A program made the translations under genes and the position numbers. A DNA stretch of 64,000 bases from Anoplolepis gracilipes. Its lineage: Eukaryota; Arthropoda; Insecta; Hymenoptera; Formicidae. The notes beneath the pieces were generated by a model that made no database searches, was not told where the DNA came from, and was given only the letters and a program-made list of their open reading frames with translations. Below, piece after piece: positions 40,201 to 52,444 of the stretch. The stretch's first letter is position 1. Every line of letters starts with the position of its first letter. The DNA lies in assembly GCF_047496725.1 (NCBI RefSeq), contig NC_132976.1:6556001-6620000 (forward strand). Direction: 5' to 3'.

Positions 40201-42771
40201 ATCGCTGTGTCCACCTGTGGATAACCGTATGAAATCGTTCGGTGACTTCAAAGTACAGTGTGCGTTTGATGATTCGTGCTGTTACGCGCTAGCTATGTAA
40301 CGCATACGATTGTGCACAACTTACTTACGTCAATCAATTACTGTATTTGATTAAAATACTAATTTAGCGTGCAAAATTAGTATTTTAACGTGGACGAATA
40401 GTGTATTTTGTTGATTAAATATAAAATTATACATTATTACATAAGTGTATTTGGATTGCTTACGTGCGTCAACATCTTTTTATTGAAAATCAGGGGGCTA
40501 TTTATCAACAAATTATCATATTCTAAAATTGAAAGACTTTGTGAAGCATTTTGTGTATATTTAATGATATTAAATGAACTATGAAACATTAAACAACCGT
40601 ATCGACTATAGTTTGTAGTTCGGCTGTTAACACGTGACGGCTTGTGACAATCGTAAAAGTATTATTTTGGCAAAATTAAGTGTGTCGGAGCTTGCATCTG
40701 TGGACAATCCTACGAATTATCTGAGTATTTAAATCGATCGCATTTTTATGGACTGTTACATTTCAGGGGAGGTTAACGACTTTATCTTTTTACTTAAACT
40801 ACATTTAGACGAAAGATTCCAAACGTCTCGTAAAATATTTTGCTATGATGAACTTTATATACTGAATTCTTTATCAAGATGTCTGTGATTATATTTCTAT
40901 AATATTATCCAGAATTGCTTTGCTTAGACTACTTTGTTAAAAGAATTATTCTGCAGACAGAATTTAATTAGAAATTGTTAATAAAGTACAGTATCATTTT
41001 GAATAAGGGAGAAAATTTTTTACTATAGTGTTGTGCACACACAAATGTAAGAACAATTATAACTTAATATCTACAGCGGCACAAATTCTTTATTGCTACA
41101 ACTGAAACTAACAAAGGTATGTTTAAACATGTCGTGGCTATGATAACGATCTAAAACCAACAAGTGTCTTAAATCAACAAGTCCTAAGTATCAAGGTCAG
41201 GTCAAATCTATACAGGCAGAAACTTGCCGACGGGATTCTTATTATGGTGCTAATTGGCGGCTGTAATTTTTTGTTTTAGAGAATCGCGAATGATAACGTT
41301 TCTCGTGATAAAAAAATCGAGATACCATTGTTATTCCGGATTAGTCGCGAATTATTTTTCGCGTTAAACTTGACAAAAAAACGTACGATTCAAATCGCGT
41401 GTAGTTGAAACTCGGAATATCGACGACGATAAATATTAGCTGTCACGTCAGTATAGAATTTGATTGTTGCATGCTAGTTTGCGTACTTATATATCTCATT
41501 TGTTATCGTTATGTACGTATAAAGTTTTCATATAATTGATAATTCAATTCGTGAACTGATTAAGCGAAGCTTACTTATTTACTTATTTCGATGAAAGTAT
41601 TTTTTTACGTCTTATAAATAGGAAAATAATATATCATACATAATTGTTTTAACTAAAGAAATTCTGTGTGCCAATTGGTAATTAAGACAGAATTAATTAA
41701 GAATTCAGACATAAAATTGGATTAAGAATAGTACGATGAGAATAGCAGCATAAAGAATATTACTATCAATTTGCTTACAATATAAATATAGAGAACTGTT
41801 AAATATACAGATATAATAAGATGTACTAAATAATAAATGGATATACCAAAAATTTATAAACATTGATTTTAGAAGTGGCATAGTTTTATAAAAATGTTGC
41901 CTGTGAAAATGATTGTACAGACTCTTTCGTGGAACAAAATAAAACTACACTAGTCCTTCGTCCAATAAACATATCACGATAAATCTTTGTCTGCTGTATC
42001 CGCGAAATCTCATCATACGAGGGACCATTATCTATTAAACTACATTACATTTTCAATATGGCGCTTTCGAGATTAGCAAATGTAATTTTTGGAGATAAAG
42101 ACATTACTTTGATTAGAAGGAAAACGTTAACATAAACATTTTTCTACAAAATATTAAGCGAGAGCATCAACAACTCGCATCTGGCAAACTTGTAGAGGAA
42201 TCATTGGAGATTCGTAAAAGAAAAAAAGAATTCAGTTACATTATAAAGTGGATTGTTCACTTGAGTGGACACACAATTCGAAATATAATACGTAAGATAT
42301 CAAATTTGTGCTTTGTAGTAGCGCGAAATTTACAACAGTGTTTTGATGTGGTTCAAATTTCACTTGTGAGATCACAGATAGTGTATGCAATAATAAAACA
42401 TTAAAATTATACGGATTTCTGACAAAATTAACATAAAAGAAATATCAAACGCATTGTATTAATATATTCGCTTGTGTAATCTTTCTACGTATTTGTGGAA
42501 GCAAAGTCGAATATTCAATCGGAAAAAAAAAACTATCACGGTACCATAGGAAGAGAAATTATCATCTTATCAAGTTCTTCATATTTTTCCGATGGTTCGG
42601 TCTCGAAGTGACGTATTAGAGGATAACTGGATGAAAATCGAAAATATCAGCGGCGAGCATCTGTCAGAGTGAATTCGAGTGCCTCGATGTCGTCGATCTC
42701 CGGAGAGCATTAAGCTTTCCTACCTACTATACGCTACCTTTACCCGTCGACGGCGTCATCGAATTCCAATT
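40201..42771 (+). other. Intron or 5' UTR region before the isoform start exon
   Basis: This is mostly AT-rich, with no supported coding exon. It contains a perfect 15-bp-arm hairpin at 40351-40388 (TTAAAATACTAATTT, 8-base loop, reverse complement). The last 200 bases (from about 42590) are more balanced in composition and contain an in-frame TGA at 42670-42672, with no ATG between it and 42772. That is consistent with 5' UTR of the following exon. Confidence 0.55.
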
Positions 42772-43063
42772 ATGTCGCAGCCTCGAAGAGGTTCCATACA
42801 TGGGAGCAGCCCCGTTCCGGGTCATCCAAGCACGACCGTTTCTGCATCCTCCTCCTCCTCCTCTTCTCACGAGATACAAACGAGAGGGATACCTTTGCCC
42901 GGAATGGTACCATCGCGCTCGATCCACGCCAGTCCCATGCATGGGAATCCAATCCACGGGTTCGTCAACCCTCTTGGACCAGGCAGTCTCGTTCATCCTC
43001 CACCCCTCACACACGCGGCCACCGCGTCCGGAATTTCTCATCATCCGCCAAATGTTCACCAAG
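42772..43063 (+). CDS. Dys: Candidate isoform-specific N-terminal exon of a short dystrophin
   Basis: The ATG at 42772 (A at -3) starts 97 codons plus one base, ending at CACCAAG then GTACCA. The peptide begins MSQPRRGSIHGSSPVPGHPS and ends PPNVHQ. It is rich in Ser, Pro, His and Gly, has a TCC-encoded serine run (about 42845-42865), and repeats the motif SIHxS/IHG (RGSIHGSS, RSIHASPMHGNPIHG). It looks intrinsically disordered, unlike the spectrin rod. The phase-1 end fits the exon at 62540 (HQ-V-TKLREHW) and also the exon at 44485 (HQ-G-TEKIL). An upstream in-frame stop at 42670 supports this as the first coding exon. Codon use is GC-rich relative to the intron, a good sign of coding. Drosophila Dys short isoforms also use private N-termini from internal promoters. 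I do not recognise this peptide itself, so assignment to Dys rests on strand, phase and location. Confidence 0.7.
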
Positions 43064-44484
43064 GTACCAAATATCTCGCTGTAAACGACGCGATTACGTA
43101 ATGCTTTAAAGATCATGGAGGCTGTTTCTCAACAATGAACGCGCTATTTAGATGGACTATTGTCCACAAAATCATATATGTATATATGATATACAGTTTT
43201 TAGATCGGAATTTTTCCTCGTCTATGTACACTGCTTAATCTGAAATCGATATTCTTTTTAAAAAGATTTTTGTATAAAATTCTGATATAAAATATTTTGA
43301 TGATTACATTACAGAGAAATTCAACATTTTTTTGAAATAATGCAATTATTCAATTTTTTAAATGTTATTCAATCTTTTAATATTTCAATCTTGAAATTAT
43401 TTTTTTACTATCCGCGATTCAGGAAAAATATATTCTACTGTATGTGTAGAAGCTAAAAAACCCGATAAAGTTTTATATAGCACATGAATTTAGTACCAAT
43501 ACATTTCAACTTGAGAGACAGGATACATACAACCACAATCATAGAAAATGCGTGTCAAAAGTTGGACAGAAGTTACTAAACGATAGCATTCGATCAATTA
43601 TATGTCATTGGAATAGGCGCGTAGTGAGGAGCTGAACGTTCATTGATCTCGCGACGATCGTTGGAGCGTGTAAGTGGGCCGCGTTGATAGATGAGCTATG
43701 ACATATTTGACGTGTTTGCGATTAAAAGATAGATGAGTGCGCAATGTCTGCTGCGATCAAAATTGGAAACTTGATTCAGGAAACATTATTCTTTAATCAT
43801 GTCATTTTCCTGCTCATCGTCAGTGATTTATTTCGATTTAAAATGTCACGCGCGTCAATGATGAATATATATGTGTCTTTTGTTTGTACAAGCTTTGTTT
43901 TAAATTGTAATAAACAATTTAAAACAAAGCTTATGCAAACAAACACACAGTGCACGCATATCCGCTAAATCTAATAGCCTATGCTTATTGTTGTCGATAT
44001 ATTCAAGTAATGCTTATGTCTTGTCGATATATTCAAGTATTATATATTATATAAGCATGTTTTATTTATGAATGATATATTCGATTTATTCCGCATTTGA
44101 TTGTTGTAACATTTTCTGTGAGAGAAAGGAAAACGGTTTTGAGAATATACATATATAGATAATTTTTAAATATTTACATTTGGTGCAAGACAATGATTCT
44201 GTGAAAATATATTATAATATTACATATAAAATATATTAGAAAAGAGGATTTTAACAGGGTGTATCATCCCTCAATTAAACAAAAAGTTTCTTTTGTATTT
44301 CCTGATCAAGATTGAAATATATGTAGATTTCCAATGTATCGATTATTTTGCCAAATATTTGCATTAAAAGAATATATAGGCGATTTTGTCGCGCTTTGTG
44401 ACGATTTATTCGTGCAGCCTCCACTGGTCTTTCGTTATTCGTGTCGCATGTTGGTCGATTCGTCACGTCGGTATTCACTCAAAG
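43064..44484 (+). other. Short intron between two candidate N-terminal exons
   Basis: If the exons at 42772 and 44485 are spliced together, this is a 1.4-kb intron running from GTACCA to CACTCAAAG. It holds a 30-bp-arm hairpin at 43879-43943 and a tandem duplication of about 27 bases at 43981-44038 (TGTCGATATATTCAAGTA repeated). No other coding signal was seen. Confidence 0.5.
43879..43943. repeat. 30-bp-arm inverted repeat (hairpin)
   Basis: The left arm at 43879-43908 and right arm at 43914-43943 are near-perfect reverse complements around a 5-base AATAA loop. The core TTTGTTTGTACAAGCTTTGT is matched except at one or two positions near the outer part. The size is that of a small foldback element or a pre-miRNA-like stem. 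Confidence 0.85.
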
Positions 44485-44739
44485 GCACCGAGAAGATACT
44501 GCCACCGGGCTCTCCGTATTCATTTCACGGTTCCCCGTTGAGAACACCGATGAGTTCTGGACACGGCAGCCCCCAAGATTCGCCACACGTGGTTAGACAT
44601 CGCAGAGAATCCGAACATTCGTCCGGCGCTGTATCAAGACGCAGTTCGTCGGACGTGGTTTCACCTCTGCCGGAAGGTCATCCTCTAGGATCGCCAGACG
44701 GTCGCGGTCGTCGGCGTTCTGACTACAGCCCTCATCAGG
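44485..44739 (+). CDS. Dys: Candidate Ser/Pro-rich dystrophin isoform exon
   Basis: This segment is 255 bp (a multiple of three, phase 1 in and out). With the incoming G it reads GTEKILPPGSPYSFHGSPLR and ends RRRSDYSPHQ plus one base, at CATCAGG then GTAGGT. The acceptor CACTCAAAG is moderate. In the same frame an ATG at 44448 would instead give MLVDSSRRYSLKGTEKIL, so it may also serve as a first exon. The peptide is disordered, with at least seven Ser-Pro/Thr-Pro sites (GSPYS, GSPLRTP, GSPQDSP, VSPLP, GSPDG, YSPH) and several basophilic RRxS sites (RRES, SRRSSSD, RRRSD), suggesting a phospho-regulated N-terminal tail. The stop-free frame, low AT content and phase match to the exon at 62540 support coding. 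It is uncertain whether it follows 42772 or stands alone. Confidence 0.65.
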
Positions 44740-45046
44740 GTAGGTCTATTCACGATGTGACAGCAAAAGAATATCAGATTAAGGTCGCAAAAAACTCGTT
44801 TCGTAAAACTCGATTATACCGTTTGATATATTGAAAAATCGAAGCAAATTTTAATAAGAATTGTTTTGAACTTCTTTCATAAGAATTTGGTGTATTTCAA
44901 TATATTTCTAGATATTCTATGTGATATTTTAATTTGTATCGTATATTGCTTTGCAATAAAAAATAGTTTTATTATCATATTTTATATATAAAGATGTACT
45001 TAGTTTATATGTCATATATATGTTACATATATAAAATACATATATA

Positions 45047-45236
45047 CGTATATATGCATATATATATATATATATATATATATGTGTATATATATAATAT
45101 ATATATATATATGTGTATATATATAATATATATAAAAATATATATATATATGTGTATATATATAATATATATAAAAAAATATATATATATATGTGTATAT
45201 ATATAATATATATAAAAAAAAATATATATATATTTT
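45047..45236. repeat. AT-rich minisatellite with lengthening A-runs
   Basis: Four copies of a unit containing TGTGTATATATATAATATAT start at 45083, 45112, 45151 and 45192. From the second copy on, each unit ends in a run of A that grows from 5 to 7 to 9. The array sits 300 bases after the candidate exon donor. Confidence 0.9.
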
Positions 45237-48200
45237 TTTTTTAATTCATTTATTATTAGAGGGAAAGAATTTAAAAAATTTGTTGAGTTTGAAATAATGG
45301 TTAAAATGACGAATTATTGACACAGCCTTTATTGATTATATTAATTAATCGCAGTCTTTCTCTTATTTAAATATGTGCAGTAGGTGATAGCAGAGCAATT
45401 AATATTCTGTTATCCGTGTCCTTCTCTGATTAGAGTGATTGTGAACGATTGATCTTACCGCAAGCATGTCTGCATCAGACAACCTTCATTTACGAATTTC
45501 CCGAATCCTTCCAAACCTCGTAGAACTCTACGCTTTGATCCTGTGGCTTTACAACATAATTTCGCTATATATTACTCAAATATAACTGAGAGTTGTTACC
45601 GTCAAAGAGAATTGTAGACACATGCGACGCGTCATGTTTTTTAAATACGTACTTTATCAATATATTTTCTCAGTTTTTTACTCTGATCGCAATATTTACA
45701 TTGGTGGTATCAAAATCGTTTTATGTAAATTAGTAGGATCTTCTTTCTGATTAACATTATAAAAATTTTTCTTACACAATAACAGTTTTTTCATAAATCT
45801 CTCTTGACAATTATGAAAATTACACAATTTCTAGCAACAAGATGAAATCGTTAGAATACCGGAGATACCATGAGATAATATTCCGTGCTTGTTATAATAT
45901 TATCTGAAGAGAATTCATGCAGTATAAACAAACTTTGACAATAAGTTTAAAGTTACAAAATAAAATTGACTAATTGGAATATTTGACATGCACGTAAGCA
46001 AACTTTAGAAGCAACCTGCATTATCATCATTAAAATCTCATTACATTGTTACTATTTATTATCTAGTTTTTAATATTTTATTGCCTTATATATATTTATT
46101 TTCTAGTTTTTAATATTTTATTACTTTATGATATTATACAGTCTCTTTTACTTTTATAATATTAAGCGTGTGTGTTTTATTACTATTTCTTATTAAAACT
46201 CTTTTAAATCTTTTGCTACCAAAAGATTGAGATGATGAAAAAGTATAGTATAACATACTATAAAAAAAAATTAATTTATAGTTACAGGAAGAACACAAAT
46301 TAATAAATATGTATTTTATGAGTCAAGGGTTTTGTAGGTCTTACATAAATGATGTATAATTTATTAAACTGATTTCTAGAATATATTTTCAGAAATTTAC
46401 CTATTACATAAACACATAAAAGTTAAGAGAAAACATGATTATATAAAAATTTAATTTAGATAATGTTTTTATCTACTTAAATATGTATTTATATGTGAAA
46501 GAAACTCTTATTTTTCAAAATATTCTTCATATCGATATCTGCATATTTTATCGAATTTTTTGTTTCCCCTAGAGCAAAACTCAATGTTACGAACATTTGC
46601 ATTCAGACAGCTCGAAAGAATGAGTTTTAGAATGAATGACGTTTTTGCATGTGTTCTTGGGATAGGTGTCACGACAACAATTTACGCCCGCAACCAAAGG
46701 GTGAATGAGTTACACTAGAGTGAAGAATAGCGCGTGTCTATGCATTGCATCGAGGGGTGCGAATGTTATAACTCGCTGTTACAGTTGCGTGTGAAGCCAG
46801 CTCAATGTGTGTGCCTTTATCTTCCTCAGTAGATTGACTTTATCACTGTCAGACATAGTAGGAGAGGCAAACATCAGGACAAGAAACATTTGTGTTTCCG
46901 CATTATACCTTGTTCTTTTAATGTTCTACCCGCGTTGCTCTGTCACATTTCACTATTATTCGTTTGATGATAACGCAGATATGAAATTAGCGCGCGTTTA
47001 GTTCAAATTATATTTTTTCCAGTTACATTTAATTGATGTTTCTTCTGTAGTAAGTTTTTTTTATAATTTTTTTATAGTTATTTATTTAAAAAGCACATAC
47101 GTTGTGACTTCAGGATTGCATTTTAATTGGGCGCGAGTTCGATAAAAATATATTACTGCTCATCGAAAACTGTCGACATTAACTTATATTCGGACACTTT
47201 TGACTTTTGACCGTATTCTTGTCGTCTCAGCATATTCACAAATTTTTGCGCGCATGGTTCATCGGAAATTGGTCACGCGAATAGATAGTAATCCGACAGA
47301 TACGTCTTCGAAAATTGGAACCTCGTTAACGACGGTCAGGGAGAAAAATCGCATGACTTTCCTTCTTGAGAGGGACAAAGGTTATTCGCCAGTCGCAACG
47401 GTCACCTCCTCGACAGATACGCGCGGCCGCGTCTGTATACGTAGCTACTTGCTGTTTTCATGTCACGTCCAGGTCGTCTGTCTGAGAGAAGAAAAGGGTG
47501 GAAAGTTTAGATAGATTACGATAAAACTGGTGAGGGACTTTCACGTGGACAATAAGTCATCTATGATGTCGAACAAAAAGTAATAATATATAACGAGCGT
47601 ATTATTTTGGGGAGTAATAAAGATTTTATTAAACGTATGTTGCGTACTAAAAAATTTGAAGCTTGTAATTGTAAAATAGAAATTACAACTTCAATAGAGA
47701 AAAAAATAAAAATTCATAACGAGACTACATATTTCATAAATGCTCTTTGCCATTAGCAAGCAATTTGAATGACAGCGCTTTTTCAACGCCGCGAGGTTTT
47801 CGGATAATAAAAGCGTTGTTACAGCACTTCCCTGAACAATATGTCATACTTTACAGCAAAATTGAAATCTCGCTTACAAATGGAATATATTTCTTCTCTC
47901 TTCTTTATATAGCATTGTTCTATTCAATTTATATATCCGTGATTTTTTTTATAAAGTAAAAACATCTATGAATAAAATCGTAATAAATTTGTAATCTGTC
48001 ATATATTTTATGCTTTATTTTATTTGGCATTGACATTATGTTATTATGCATCATTAAATAAATGATTTCTGTTTGCTAATTCAAGATTAAACGTTGATTT
48101 TGTTGCGGTAGTTTTCAATGTTAAGTCGCCTAAGTCGAACAAAAAGAAGAAGAATAGAATAGTGAGATGCAAAGAAGCTACTTAACATCGCATCGATTAG

Positions 48201-49005
48201 CATGGAAAGTATCCGTTTTCTGTGCAAATGTAGTTTTAGAAGAACCATAGTGTTGGTACGGTGAAGAGAGCCAATTAAAATGGTGATCTGATCTGTCGTT
48301 TTACCCGTTTTTTCAGTCATTTGCCTCGTTTTTTAACTTGAAATGGCTATTTTGTTGTTGCAAATATCTTTTCTCTTAAGCAAGCAATAGAATTATTTAC
48401 TGTCTCTTTTTTTATGTTTATCGAGAATTTCTTGACATAAAGGTATATCCTCAATTTTAAAAAAATGAGATATTAAGATATATGAGCTCTATACGTCTTG
48501 TATCCTGTAACAAAGTTGCGTACTATTTGATTTAATAATTATGGAAATAAATATAGAAAGAAATATTTAGACATTTGTATTCTCCTATGTATCAAATACG
48601 AATTTTAAAGCGTTTTTTTTTTTATTTCTGTAAAGTTGCGATTTCGGGCTTACGCTTTTATGTTAGGAAACTCTCGATATCATAAGTTATATTTATATTG
48701 ATTATTACATATTGTGAAATTAAGAAAGCTTAAAAAAATTCCTTTTAAATATATTTAAAATATATTAATTTATAATATTTTATATTTAATATTTTTCATG
48801 AAATTACATACATATATGTGAAATATTAAACTATTAATATCAACTATTTCATTTTAGTCTATATATTATTATATCGCTCATGATATACAAGTACATATCT
48901 GTGAATTAAGTTCACGTTTTTTAATGCAGTAGTTCATATTATATGAGTAAAATTACATATACATAACATGTATGTAATGTAAATTCAATTTATACATACA
49001 TACAT

Positions 49006-49012
<7 letters not shown>

Positions 49013-49059
<47 letters not shown>
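49013..49059. repeat. TA dinucleotide microsatellite
   Basis: About 23 TA units are preceded by short TACA and CACA repeats. It is a simple intronic repeat. Confidence 0.95.
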
Positions 49060-49063
<4 letters not shown>

Positions 49064-51030
49064 CATTTTAAATACTTTTATATTATGAAAATGAAAACGG
49101 AGTTACATACTCTTTGATTTAGCTTTTTAAAGCTAGAGCTCTTCTTCGTAAGCGAATATAGTTTACGAACAAAGAACGGAATATCTTGTTCGTTAACAAG
49201 AGCAATGAGAGGAAAGAGCCTTATTCCGGTAATCCGCGACGCACTAGTAGTATTGCAGAAACAACTTATTATCCACGCTTTCATTCGCGAAGCTTTATAT
49301 CGTGGTTTATTCTACCTAGAGTAGTGATACACACATTTGTAGGAGCGAGTTGTAATTTTTGCTTTTCACGTACAAAGTAGAAAGCAAACTCGAACGAAAC
49401 GTTACATGTTCCATATAAAATGTATTTTATCTTGGAAATAATATCATAAAAATAAATGTAAAAGTCGTGTCACGAATCTTTTATCCATTGTATCAAGGTT
49501 GCACCAATCTACATTTGTCGAGATAGAAAACGTAGAAAATTTCATTAATGTACGGGACCAGGAGGATAGTGTGCAACGATTCGCGTTCTGAAAGGCGATT
49601 ATTTTAGGTAGGTGACGAATATAACATAATAACGTTATTCAAGTTAAATAAAACTAACATTATTTTATCGTTCCGTCCAATATAATATTTGCGTATTTTT
49701 TCATACTTTAGTAATATTTATGTATTTTAAATAAGGAATGGATATTGTGGATATCTCTCATTAGAACGTTTGTCGGCCAGAATTGCGTGCGACGCATAGC
49801 ACATGCATCGACCAATAAAGAAGACAAACTGCGCAATGCGCAATCTCGGTGTTGCAATAGATATCGAAGCGGCAGAACCGCGGAATATCGCCGCTCGACA
49901 TGCGAAAATTATCTCCGGGCACATGAGCACGCGATCGTGAAATATTGTTTTTCTACCCTTTATTCGCCGTTTCTGTCAGTCTTTCATCCCTTTTCTTTAT
50001 CTCTTTTTCTTCATCTCTCTTCGTTTCCTTTTCTGCTTTTCCTCTAACTCCAGCAACTAACCATTCTATAGGCTACCCAATTTCGGTGCTCAATACCCGT
50101 ATCGCCCATTCGCTTCGTGTCGTTTCATCCGCGATCAGAAAACGAACAGAAATTCGTGGGAGATTTCGTGGGCGCGTCGATGAATATCGACTTGAAGCTA
50201 AAAATCACATGGTTTTACTCATATCGATGTGGCGTATGTATGAACGGATTTAACGACAGATCAAAGCCAAAAAAAGAGAGTTTTTTTTTTGTGGCAATAG
50301 TGTCCTATTTTAAACCACGTCTTTATCCGTTTGATTCTTCCATCTAGAGACGAATATTTTCCAATCGTAGCATTTTCTGCCATTATTATTTCCAATCAAT
50401 AGTCAGAGATACTCAGCCTCAACGATCTGAGATCTTGAAAGCAATTTTTTCATTATTTTTTAACAAAATAGTGTATAATTGAAGATACCGTTGTTATAAT
50501 TTGCATTGAATTTTTGTTTATTTTTTACGCAAACATGACAAACATTAATTTCGACAAAGTTGTTATTGAAATTTTTAACCCTTTTTATTTATCTACGTAA
50601 GATATGATTTTTGTTTTCTCGTTAGAGTTTAATAGATATATCTGATCCAGTTTTGATTATGGTCGGATATCATTTCTAATGACGTTTGGCTTTAATTGAA
50701 AATTCCGCCATTCTAAATGCAGACAGGAGAAATATCATATTTGCTGGCTGTCTAAGCGTTTAATTAAAAATTCTTTCGATTGGAAGGGTTTTCATTCCAA
50801 GACTGGACAGACCATTATGTAATCGATAACTTCTGGCTTAAATCAAATTTATTCATCTTTATTGTCAACGTAGATTAAATATGAACGGATACGCGTCGCT
50901 AATATCGTACAAAATTAAGAAGTTTTTCGCGCAGTCACGCAGCGAAGCACAGGATTCTTCATAAAGTCGGATGACGCGGCTTTAATTAGTTTTAAACTCT
51001 TTGCAACATCAACCGTTCGAACTTTTGCAG

Positions 51031-51105
51031 TTACAGAGTCGCGAAACAGTACTCACACTGTTGTCGGACAGCAGAGGAAAGACAGCTTCAGACTGGGCTA
51101 TACAA
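51031..51105 (+). CDS. Possible 75-bp cassette exon in the dystrophin intron
   Basis: The sequence CGAACTTTTGCAG precedes 51031 and ATACAA then GTACGTAA follows 51105, so both splice sites are good. The 75-bp interval is divisible by three. In the phase needed here (phase 1) it reads VTESRNSTHTVVGQQRKDSF then RLGYT, with no stop. It would insert between HGK, or the SPHQ end, and TKLREHW. The phase-0 reading, LQSRETVLTLLSDSRGKTAS then DWAIQ, is also open and looks more protein-like, but it cannot join the flanking dystrophin exons. It is less AT-rich than the surroundings. I do not recognise either peptide, so this is a candidate only. Confidence 0.35.
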
Positions 51106-52135
51106 GTACGTAATTAACCGTTCGTCGCTGCTAATGTTCGCTCTTGTTTCCGACAACGTCGTTGTTAGTCTATTTTTTTTTTCTTTTGATAACTTCAGGA
51201 CGGGTAAACGACGGTTGATTATTAATCTTTGAGTTCAAAACTCATATAGTTGAAGTTCTGAAAAATATCCCGGTGGTCTTCTTTGATCTCAATTCCGCGA
51301 GTCTGTGCACATAGCGCCAGCCTTTGCGGAGTTGAAATTATATATTCCGGTCCTTCTTCGGACTCTGTCTCGGGATATTCGTATAGAGAACTGCGAGAGT
51401 TGATTTACCTCGTACCCCCTTCCACGACTTAATCGCATTAAAACCAACTGAAAGTTCCCAGGGTTACGCGCCAGTAGGAGCATTGGCGTGAGTTGCCTCT
51501 GATTTTCGTGAAATTTGTCGACATCCTGTTTCAGCGAATCTCCATTGGATGCAGTTGAGCTCAACAGCGAGATCGATTTAATACCATTTCGACACGCTGT
51601 TCTGCAAACGCCTTACATCAAGCATTAGGAATATTGAGAAAAATGAATGGTGATATCAAATATATGATAAGTACATGATAATTTCAAGTGATATTTTCTC
51701 AAAATATTACACGTAATTCTTTTTAATTTTTTGAGAAACACATGATGAATCTTCAATTGTCAAATTTGATAGCAATCTCGAAAATAACGTCTGTGTGAAA
51801 CATACTGTGATATACTTTTATTTGAAGTTCATTTTTAATATCAAAGAAAGAATAAGATTTTATGTAAGATCTTTGTATAACAAAGTAGTAAAATAATGGA
51901 ATCCAAGCATGCCACTATGATTGCAAAGCTTATATCGAAAAGTTTCATTGTTATGACAAGCGAAGGTAATATTTGTTTTTGTTTTTTTTTCTATATTTGT
52001 TTATTGTATCTTGATATAACATGGTTATCTTAAAATAATAAAGAATGTAACATCAGTTTAAATAAAGCAATTTCGAGGAGGATTTGACAGAAATTTTTAT
52101 ATTAGAAATAATTATAAAATATATGCATTATGTAA

Positions 52136-52444
52136 ATGGATAAATAAGAGGCAATAGGAGCGAGGAGATTTGATTGGAAATATAAGTTTTTTCTTTTTTT
52201 CAGTTTAGATAATATGTCACATAGTATATTAACATTAATACATTGGTGAATTTAAAAAACGGAAATTGTAATCAAAAAATTGTGACAACAATTGTGAAAA
52301 CAATTTTTTTATTACAATTTCCGTTTTTTAAATTCACCAATGTATTAATGTTAATATACTATGTGACATATTAAACTGAAAAAAAGAAAAAAACTTATAT
52401 TTCCAATCAAATCTCCTCACTCCTATTGTCTCTTATTTATCCAT
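52136..52444. repeat. Long near-perfect inverted repeat (foldback/MITE-like element)
   Basis: The left arm at 52136-52272 and right arm at 52311-52444 are reverse complements with only two visible substitutions, one 4-base insertion (GATA, left arm) and one T-run length change. The 38-base centre can itself fold (AAAAAATTGT with ACAATTTTTT). The outer ends are ATGGATAAATAAGAG and its complement. Total length is about 309 bp. It looks like a foldback transposable element or a young inverted duplication. As it lies within a transcribed intron, the pre-mRNA would form a ~140-bp duplex. Confidence 0.92.

Larger units (their letters stand above)
44740..51030 (+). other. Intron downstream of the Ser/Pro-rich exon
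   Basis: This opens with GTAGGT at 44740. It contains the AT minisatellite at 45047-45236, a roughly 40-base local duplication at 46066-46135 (TCTAGTTTTTAATATTTTAT twice), and a TA tract at 49013-49059. Blocks of more balanced composition at about 47200-47540 and 49740-50350 have open frames but no recognisable protein. Nothing else was identified. Confidence 0.65.

Noticed and set aside
47200..47514. 104-codon + strand open frame with Ser/Thr-rich composition
   Set aside because: No phase-compatible donor to the exon at 62540 was found and the peptide is not recognisable.
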